A stretch of 64,000 nucleotides of DNA from Euglena gracilis. Taxonomy: Eukaryota > Euglenida > Euglenophyceae > Euglenales. The stretch's first letter is position 1. Each line of letters opens with the position of its first letter. Positions 55,040 through 64,000 of this stretch are shown one piece after another. The stretch lies in the NCBI GenBank assembly GCA_039621445.1, contig CP154956.1:41626437-41690436 (forward strand). The letters run 5' to 3'. Under the pieces are notes generated by a model. It made no database searches. It had not been told where the DNA came from and worked only from the letters and a program-made list of their open reading frames with translations. Position numbers and translations under genes: made by a program.

Positions 55040-57317
55040 TGAGCCATGGCACGCCAGCAGTCAACCAACCCGTGCCCCTCTGAACACCGGCAGCCCAGCA
55101 ATGAATCGACAAAGCAAGAAAGGGGAGTTTGGGGAAAGAACAATCCGAGGCATGGGTCTCTGACTGCATGGGAAAGCGTTGAAGGAATGTTTCCGGGAAC
55201 CCGACCGGGGAACCATAAGCCCTCCCCGCCAACAAGCCTGTAACTCCCTCTTTCCCTCATTTCTAAGAGACCGCTTGCTCAGAGATGCTCTGCTGGAGCA
55301 ATGACCTGACTACCATATCAAACAAATCGCTGCCCACCACGTGCAATGGACGGTGGTGGGGTAGCAAGCGGAGGGTCTGATGTTTGCTCTTGTTTGCAAA
55401 TACCTTCATCGTTGGCAATTAACAAAAACTTCATTTTTGAAGTTTTTGTTCATCTTTGATAATTTGGTGCAAAAAAAGGTCACAAAAGACATAACCCCCC
55501 CAAATACCCCCCCCCAAATAACACACACCCCCTCGGGGGCCAGATTTCGAGCGCCCAAATAACACCCCCCCGTTTTTCTTTGGTTTTCCAAGTAAAAATA
55601 ACCCCCCCCCAAATAACACCCCCCCCTGGGGCCCCAGTTCGGGTGCCCAAATAACACACCGGGGGGGGTGTTATTTGGGGGGGGGGGGGGTTACATGCCC
55701 TCCAACACAAAACACAGGGGGGAGATCGACCTGCAGGGTTCTCTTTGGGTCGTCCCTTCTAGAGGTGATGGAGACAAGCACCCATCCCAGGGGGTCCAAC
55801 TCAGAGTAGAAAGTTTGGTCTGGTTGGAAATTGGAAAAAGGCTGCTGCCCAGCTTAAACCTTTGGGGATGCCGACGCACGCGTGCACACCATGTGTGGCA
55901 CACCGTTCGGCACACCGTGCACACCGTGCACAGCTGTGCGTCGTTCGATGAAATTTGACCCAAAATAAAAAATAATAATCTTCGATTTTCTGACATTTTT
56001 TGTGATTCGCATTCATTTTTGGTATTCTTTTCAAAGAAGTTTTTGGTGCGGGAAGACGCACGGTGTGCACGGCGTGCACGGTGTGCCGCACACCGTGCAT
56101 CGGCATCCCCTTTGGTAAAAAAAATGCGATGGGCAAAAAATATGCAAAAGTCTTTTTCAGTAATTGATAGGTTTGCAGTTTGGTTTGGCCAGGTACCAGG
56201 TGCAGCAAGTTCTGACGGGAGGCAAACCAAATTCAACACATTTTTGGCCAAATTTTTTGACCTCCGAAAGCAAAAAAAAATATATAAGTAATCGTCCAGC
56301 CACCCTGTACAAGCCACATCACAGCATCAGCAGCCTGTGGCCAAATCCCAGGAGACCGTAATGTGTCTGCCCCTTAAGGTTGTCACCGGCATACAGGTCA
56401 AAACATCGAATTTATCTGGCAGGCAAATCCGTGGCACAAGGAGGAGGAGGGCTGGACAGCATACAAGCACGGCGACCTTCATCCAACTTAAGGGATGGTG
56501 GCGGGGGACGCTGCTGCGCTAGGTAAAAGCCCACTTTGAGGCCCAGGAAGAACTTGGCACGTGAGCTGGCACACACTGGACACCCCTGGCCTGCGTGTGA
56601 ACGTGAATGAGTGAGCATGTGGGGAGGGCGGGCGAGCGGATGGGTGCGGGGATGGGTGGGTATGTCGTGTTGAGTTGAGTTGAGTTGAGGTGTGCTGTGT
56701 TGTGTTGTGTTGTGTTCTGTTGTGTTGTGTTGTGTTGTGTTGTGTTGTGTTGTGTCGTGCTGTGTTGTGTTGTGGTGTGTTGTGTTGTGTCGTGTTGTGT
56801 TGTGTGTGTGTGTGTGTGTGTGTGTCCAGTGGAGGTAGATGGGATACTTGGAGGAATGTTCTACACCCAGCGCAGAAGAAACCTTCACTGGGGACGGACG
56901 CTCGGTGCTGCTGTACAGGGAGTGACGTTGAGTCTTCCCTGAAAGCCATGAAAAATGCAGCAAACAAATGGTTTCAAAGGCTGTGGGGTAAGGAGGATGG
57001 GTTAAAAAAAAAAAGGAGAGAGGTGGCGCAGAATGGATCTGTTGAACAGTATTTTGAGTGTATCACCTTCCAATGATATATTTGAAGACCCATAATACAG
57101 AGAGACGACCAAAACGACAGACGGACAGAGACACACAAACAAATACACAACAAATTTTTCAGAAAAAAATACAAAACACTGTATTTTGCACACACACACA
57201 CACACATACACACACCAAATCCAAATCCAAATCCAAATCATTAAGCAGGAAATTTCAAACAAAAAGGCATCAAAACCAAAAAAAATTGCATTTCAATGAA
57301 AGCAACGAAAATCTGTG

Positions 57318-57354
<37 letters not shown>

Positions 57355-60300
57355 CTCAATCTCTGACACCCCATATGTCTTAAATGCTTGCATCAAATGG
57401 CTATTATCGTTATTCTTTAACAGAAGCGGAGATCTTAAATGCATCAGGACTGAGCAGCCACGATGGGTGCCTTGGAGGTGTGCGTGTTTTTTTTAAAAAA
57501 AGCATCCTCTCCCCCAAAAAACGGCACTCTCTTGGCAAAAATCACAAATATTTATTCAGAAAAGAATTGAGTAATCTAGCAAACTGTGCTTCTCCCCATG
57601 CCTTCCGATACAGTTAGCACACCCCTGCACCCAGGCTCAGAAAATCGGCCCCCATGAGTCTTAGGGCCGGGGTCTTGTACCCCCTTAAATAATGGGGGGA
57701 TATATTTAGGCACAATATTCAAGGCAAAAAAGCGACCCCAAAGTGCACGTTTTTACAGAGTTTCTGAAATCCCCACAAGCACATAAATCCACACCACCCC
57801 AAATGGTCTGTGTGCTGCGTGACTTAGGCTAAACCGCGGCGATGGGCACTGGGTTGGGGGGGGGGAACGCAGGGGTCCTTCCCCAGAGAAACTCCTCTCA
57901 GAGAGAAGCCCTGGTCAGCAGGGGGGGGCAAAAACTACACATAGGCAAGTCAAAAACTGCACTGCAAAAACTGCAAAAAACTGCAAAAAACTGCAAAAAA
58001 CTGCACATCAACAAAGAATAACAAACAAGCTGAAATGGTGTGCATATGCAAAACAACGTAAATTGTAATCACATGAGAACGCCCCAATTCACCTAACTTT
58101 TGCACAGCTTTGGAGCTGATGACAATAAAAATGAAAGCAATCAATCAAGGTGCACTGTACATGGGTTTTCATGCACTGAAACACAAGTCATGTGTTTGGT
58201 TTGGATGCTGGTTCACGCTGGTTTTCCTGCACCAAAGCTTGTGACGGCCATGCCCACGGAGGTGCCAAACAGCTAAATATGGAAAAAATGCACATACGCA
58301 TATGCAGAAAGTTTCTATGCGTTTAATTGTTGCACGGGATGTTCAGTTTTGGAACTTTCGGTCCATCACCTGGTGAACTTCACCCATGTCACGATGCAAA
58401 AAATCTACAAAACTAAAAAAAATCTACACAACCATCACAAACTTTGAATACTGTCTTTAGGGGATTACCAAATGGTCTGGGAATTTCTTGCAAATAAGAA
58501 TGACTTCTTTGAAGCATTTGGCTTGTGTGATATTTGGCCAAAATGCTTGGGACAAGGCCCAATCTTCTACAGGAGCTCGTGCTCCTTTGCGTCTCCACGA
58601 ATCTCGCAAACTCCAACTTCAACCAAAATTTGCAAAAAAAAAACAGTTTTTGGATTTAGTCCCCGAATCCCAAAATAATTATTTGAATCTGCTCAGGAGT
58701 GTGCAAATGACGATTGCCAAAATAAACATCGTGACATCTGTCCCCACATGCACAAGTTGGAGATGGAGCGATTTTGGTTGGGGAGAAATTTTTGCGTTGT
58801 CACCGAAACAATCTGTTTTTTTGGAATGGTGGCTACAACATTTTCTGTTGTGTCGAGAGGCAAGGCAGTTGGCAAAACAGTTGGGGGCAAGACAACTGGT
58901 GGGATTACTGTAGACAACACAACTCATGAAGAGATTTTTTGAGAGAGACTTTTTCTTGAGAAACACCCTTCAAGCAATATAATCCAGCATAACAAGGCGC
59001 AGAGCACCAAAAAATGAGCACCTCAGGTTTCCTCAAAACTGAAATCAAAAAAAAAAACTGCAAAAAACTGCACGTGTGCAGTTTCTTCAGAAAAAAAGCT
59101 GCAAAAAACTGCAAAAAACTGCAAAAAACTGCAAAAAACCCAAAATGTGAAAACTGCAAAAAACTGCAAAAACTGCACGGTGCATATTTTGCCCCTCCCT
59201 TTGGTCAGCCATGCTCAGCAGGAACCCCACACAGGCGGGGCAAAACACTGCACTGCAAAAAAAAACATTTCAGAAAACCGCAAACATCTGCGAGAAACTG
59301 AGTTTGCAGTGTTTTTGTTGGGGAAGTTGCAGTCCCCCCCCAACTTTTTCCGTATCCAAATTTGGCTAAAATTAGGGTTCTTTCAAAAACTGGCCCCGCT
59401 AACGTTGTGTTTCACCCCACAGGCTCTTAAGGTAATCGTTTGAGCACCATCAACATCAATCTCCAAGGTCCACGTCCACATAGTTAATAGTGCTCAACCT
59501 CAGCTTCATGGGCGAAAGTTCATCATCATCGACCTGTTTGTATTCACCCAGAACGTTGTGAAGAAGGATTTAACCCAAAGTGAAGCAGCAACCCCTTTTG
59601 GCCTTTTGGGGGTTGGGGTGGTTGGGACAATTGCCACTTTTCTTCTTGTTGGTCCATCAGAACCACCACATCCGTTTTTGTTGTGACTTTTCAGGGAAAT
59701 GCAATTAAGCTGCAATAAAACATGAAAAGTACAAAAAAACCCTGCAAAAACTGCACGGTGCATATCCCCCCCCCTTGAACCCTGGCGCTCTGCTGCCCAG
59801 CGCCTCGCTCGGCACTGCTTCCGGCACTGCCGGCTGACCTGACCCCAAATCCAGCGAAAGGTCTGCCTCTGGCGCTGGACAAAGAAGAGGTGGAGGAGGG
59901 AGAGGCAGAGGGTCACCCCCTCCTCCCTCAGCCCGAGGATTTCTTGGAGACCCGGGGGACAGCTGGCCAGCTGGAAAGAGGTGCTGGCTGGCTGGACCTC
60001 CCCTCCGTCTGAGAAATCCCCTGCACTCAGCTAAGGGCAGCCAAATTTATTCAACACAGGGGACAGGGTGATGCGTTTGGGTGCCTGAGGACCACCCTGT
60101 CATTTCCCCCACACAGACCCAGAAAACGGGGCATTTTGTTTGGACCCCCTCCCATGTCGACCCTGAGGGAAAGTGCTCGCCAGAGCTATGCAACAAAAAA
60201 AAAATCCATTTCAAAAAAAATGGCCATATTTCTGCAAAAATGGGTCAGTCGGCTTTGGGGAGAAAAATAATTTCTGCCATTCTTGGACCATCGCCCATCA

Positions 60301-61620
60301 CCCAAAACACCCCAAAAAATATGCTTTCCAACTTTAATTTTAGACCCAACTCGACCCCCGGATCGGCCGTTGGCTGTCCCTTGGGCTGAAGGGCAGTTCA
60401 AAAGGGGTGGCCCAAAGAATCCCATTCCTGAGGGACCGCCTTGGGATCGACATTGGTGGCCATCAGGGAAATTGCACAAAATTGAGCTGAATTGAGCTTG
60501 AAAAATTGAAAGAAAATTCAAAGAAAAGGCAGAAACTGAAGGAAAAGTGTGGGAAAATTGATATCGGGAATCTGTTGGCAGGGGACTTGAAATTACTCCA
60601 CCAGGAAGGGACCTCCATTGTAGATTTTTTTTGACTTGCAACAATGGGAACGTTGGTGTTTGTTTTGAGCTGTCATTCACATTTTCCACAAAAAAAAAAT
60701 TGCAAGTTTGGGAACATGCTGGTTCCAGAAATATGTATGTTTTTCAAAAAAGATTTTTCAACAAAAATGACAAAAATTTGACAAGGATTTGGTCTCAGGA
60801 AAAAAAATCATATCCAGGATGCAGAACTTTTCTAAAATGCTGAAATCATTTACCAGCAGAAACCAGAAAAATGTGTTCATTTTGGAGAAATAATTTGCAA
60901 ATTTTGCAAAAATTGAACATTTTGGGAAAATTTGCAAAAAGCACTTTCGTCCCCTTGTGAACCAACCTTGTGAACCATTGAACCAGGAATGACCAAAAGT
61001 TTATGTTGGAAAAACTGAGGGAGGAAAGGGGGAAAATGACGAAAATCACGGAAAATTTCGGGAAATTGCAGAAAACTGTGGAAGCTGTGGAAAAATTGCA
61101 GATATCCCCGCACCGGTTTCAGGTGCTTCCGGGCCTTCTGGGTCGAGTGTCCTACCACTGAGGGGTTGATTCAACATTTATACCGTAATTACCGACCGGT
61201 GTTGGTATCCTGCACCCGCTTCCGTGAAGCATCAGCCCAAAATGACCCAAAATGGCTGGAAAACCGTCTCAAATGGCCCAAAAATGACAAAAAATACATA
61301 ATGCAGAATGCAGAATGCATAAATATAAGCAACTATTGTTCCTTGATGATATCTTCGAGGGAAAAAGTCTGAATTTGTTTAGTTTCCTCAATGAAAAGAA
61401 AGGGAAAACTGCTCGATACAATGCAACAAGTGCTCAAAAGCGGTTGAACACTGAACTTGACAAAAAGCAATTTTCCAGAAGCAAAATTTTACCAAAATAT
61501 TCCTTGCCACAACGTTTTACCGCAATTTTTGCCAACCCTGTACATGTCAGCTTGGGAAAGGTCGGGCACTGATGAAGCAAACGTGCCTGACCAGCCCGTC
61601 ACTCCCAACCAGTCGCACCC
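55040..61620. other. Long intron of copy B
   Basis: Same contents as 43110-49740 with small length differences. Confidence 0.5.
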
Positions 61621-61633
61621 GAGCCAGACACAC

Positions 61634-61754
61634 GTTTCGGGGCCCGGCGGGGCAGGGGGCGCAGCAGATACAGCACTTTGTTGGCGTGGTGGACCACGTC
61701 CTCCACCCGCCGCCCTGCCTCCCGGAATTGTTCCCGCAGTGGGACGGGGAGGCC
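61634..61754 (-). CDS. Exon: helical segment (copy B)
   Basis: Second copy of 49759-49879, no difference seen. Confidence 0.6.
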
Positions 61755-62210
61755 CTGCGGGGCAGTCCCAGCCTTGCTGCCCCCCCCCCTCTACTGGGAG
61801 ATGCCTGTCCTGGCTTTGGGGGGGGGGGGCTGGTTTAGGAAGCTGGAGTCGGCCACAAACGGTGGAAAGGCTGGCCTGGTGCCAGAAAATTTTTTGAAAA
61901 GGGTCGAAATGCATTGACATTAAGGCATTTTTTTTGCCCCGAGCAGCTGCCACCCCCCCCCCCCCGGTCAACTGGCAACTGACAGGTGCTCAAAAAGTCA
62001 TTGGCTGGGTTTTTTTCGAAACAGGTGTGACCCCCCGCCCTCTTCCCTGAGTTGTACACTCCCAGCCCTCCACCCCAAGGACAGCAGCCTGGCATCCCCC
62101 CCCAACCCCTGGAACGCCGGTACGCATTCGGGGCCACGGCAACACCAGCCAGGGGAGGGGCGGCAAACCGTCCCCGGCAGCCGATTCCCCGCTGAACGAC
62201 AGTGGCACAC

Positions 62211-62282
62211 CTCCAGCGGCAGGCCGGGGGAGAGCTCCGAGGCCAGCTTGCCCACGACCTCCACCAGAGGAGGGCGGGCCCC
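62211..62282 (-). CDS. Exon: helical segment (copy B)
   Basis: Second copy of 50335-50406, no difference seen. Confidence 0.55.
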
Positions 62283-62385
62283 CTGCCAACCCATGCAGAC
62301 GGGGCGGTCCAACTCCGCCAACCCCGGCCGGAAGCCCAATTGAGAGGTGTGGGGGGGGGGGGGGCGGAGGGGGCCCGGGCGACAC

Positions 62386-62450
62386 AGCTGGGAGAGCAGC
62401 TCGTCCCTCAGCCAGGCCGAGACGTCCCCCCGGGGCAGGTCGGGGTCGGG
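62386..62450 (-). CDS. Exon: short helical segment (copy B)
   Basis: Second copy of 50506-50570. The poly-G/C run just beyond its donor differs in length between copies, showing that this neighbouring stretch is non-coding. Confidence 0.4.
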
Positions 62451-62863
62451 CTGCGGTGGGGCGGCCGGGGGCCCTGTGGCGGCGAGGGTTGGGGGCGTGC
62501 CCCCTGAGCACGGTGGGGGGGGGGGTGCCTCGGGGTGCCGCAGAGCACACAGACAAATGCCCCGCATAGAAAATGCAACGGAAGCGATCGAGGCACGCGT
62601 GTGAAGTGGGATGCCATTGGGGGATTGCCAATGCTCACGGTTTCAAAGAACATTTGCGAAACACTGCCTTGCTCGTCTAAGAAATAAAGCATGTCATGAC
62701 GATCCCCCAAATAATTTGTTGTCTAGGGAGCCAAAATCGGGCGAATAATTGGGCAGGTCTTTCAAAGTTGAAAAGACACAGAGACACCCAAACTGGAAAT
62801 TTTTGCTTAAATGCCGAATCTTCGCCAGCAAATGAGAGGTCATTTGGGACCCACCAGATGTAC

Positions 62864-62945
62864 GGGCCGAGTTAGATGGTCGTTGGGAGGTGACGGCGGG
62901 GATCTGCTCTGCTCCTGCGCTTCCGCTTCCCGCGCAAGCCCTCAC
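62864..62945 (-). CDS. Candidate exon (copy B), furthest upstream found
   Basis: Second copy of 50984-51065 with small base differences (for example the ACGCAAGCC/GCGCAAGCC change). From here to the window end no further exon was recognised. Confidence 0.35.
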
Positions 62946-63986
62946 CTGGAGAGGAGAGGAACCAGCAGCAGCAGCCCTCCCTCCCCCAATGTGTTAGAGT
63001 GTTGGCAAAGAAGAGGTTTTGCAACCTCTGACCAGAGCCGACCAGCAAAAACAGCCCATCTCATCCCATCCCACCCATCCCACCCCCAGTGCACCTCCTC
63101 CCGAGACCATACAAAGGGGGGTTGGGGCCAACGTGCTGGGCCGGCTCTACTGCCCTTTTCATTGATGGTTAACAAGTCACCGCTATGGGGTGAAGCCCAG
63201 AGCTGCACAGGAAGGACAGGTGGGACAGAGGTTGAACCCGCCTGGGACATGGGACATGGGGGCACACCCTATCCCCCTATGGCACTTCACAAGCAAAAAT
63301 TCCTTCGGTGGCAGTCCTCTCCCCGGTCGGGACTTAACACAATTGCTCTTCAATCTCTTTTCCCTTGTGGGAGGGGCGCTGGGCGTCAAAGGCTTTGGGA
63401 TGGAAGAATGGGGTACAGGGAATGAAGAGATTCAAATCGTCGGTTAGTCGGAGGTGGGCAATGTTTTTCGAAGGACCACTAGATGCGATCGCTTTTCTGC
63501 TTCAAAGGTGCCAAAACGGGTCAATTTTTTAAAAAAAAGTTTGGCCACGGTGGTTGACAATGGACTATGCACCTCAAATTTTGGGTGCTGGAAATCGAAT
63601 CTTTAACTGTTTGCTACTTTTTGGCTTCTGGCCGGCTGGACCCGTGGGACTGTGGTTGGCGGGCGGGGTCCAAAATTGGAAAAGGGTGTGGTTTGTAAAC
63701 CCCCCCCAAATAACACCCCCCCCCGGTGTGTTATTTGGGCACCCGAACTGGGGCCCCAGGGGGGGGGTGTTATTTGGGGGGGGGGTGTTATTTTTACATG
63801 GAAAACCAAAGGAAAACAGGGGGGGTGTTATTTGGGCGCTCGAAATCGGCCCCCGAGGGGGGGGGTGTTATTTGGGGGGGGGGGGTTATTTGGGGGGGGT
63901 ACCTTGGCCCCAAACGCTGGCTGACGTTCAGGTTCTTCACCAAAAGAGTTCGTTATCAGCTGGGCCATTCGGTCGTGTCCGTAGAT

Positions 63987-64000
63987 CAGGGGTTTTTTTT
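63987..64000. mobile_element. Left end of the CAGGGGTTTTTT element (copy B), cut by the window end
   Basis: Same insertion site and same first bases as the element at 52131, preceded by CCGTAGAT. The insertion therefore predates the divergence of the two copies. Confidence 0.7.

Overview
The window looks like nuclear DNA from a eukaryote with spliceosomal introns. Short GC-rich exons are separated by introns of about 0.1 to 7 kb. The introns are full of CA/GT, AT and other microsatellites, long poly-G/C and poly-A/T runs, and short inverted-repeat transposons. There is also an interstitial TTAGGG array. Splice donors are relaxed (mostly GTGNNN rather than GTAAGT/GTGAGT), which fits a GC-rich protist or alga better than a vertebrate, but the organism cannot be named from sequence alone. 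No bacterial-type operons, rRNA, tRNA or CRISPR arrays were seen.

The main content is one very large split gene on the minus strand. I traced about 40 exons by hand from acceptor to donor. Across most of the chain the codon phase left by one exon is the phase needed by the next, which is strong internal evidence. Reading from right to left the gene encodes: short helical exons (51.1-49.8 kb); an RS/serine-rich part (43.1-38.2 kb) and a further Ser-rich exon at 35.8 kb; a run of beta-propeller (WD40-like) blades, one or two per exon (33.4-25.8 kb); a long Ser/Pro-rich, probably disordered middle (23.9-12.2 kb), with a repeated LRIT motif exon pair; and a helical/coiled-coil C-terminal part (11.7-6.9 kb), ending in a stop at 6861 or continuing through further coiled-coil exons at 6.6 and 6.3 kb. 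I do not recognise the protein family.

From 40,856 to about 52,130 the sequence is repeated, with small differences, from 52,726 to the end of the window. The second copy starts directly after a 13-base run of N. Ten exons of the big gene are therefore present twice. The N gap at the junction and the allele-like differences suggest an uncollapsed second haplotype in the assembly rather than a real tandem duplication, but this needs checking.

The left 5 kb holds intronless, apparently frame-broken coding remnants (about 1.15-2.55 kb and 4.34-4.96 kb) of unknown origin. The introns carry several families of small non-autonomous inverted-repeat elements. Two have CAGGG-type termini and 8-bp target duplications like hAT transposons (7001-7313 with a perfect duplication; 52131-52410 with 7 of 8 bases). 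Others are fold-back elements with motifs such as GGGGTGTTATTTGGGG, GGGTCGACCC, and TGCAAAAA repeats. One candidate splice donor lies inside an element's terminal repeat, so an introner-like (intron-generating) role is worth testing.
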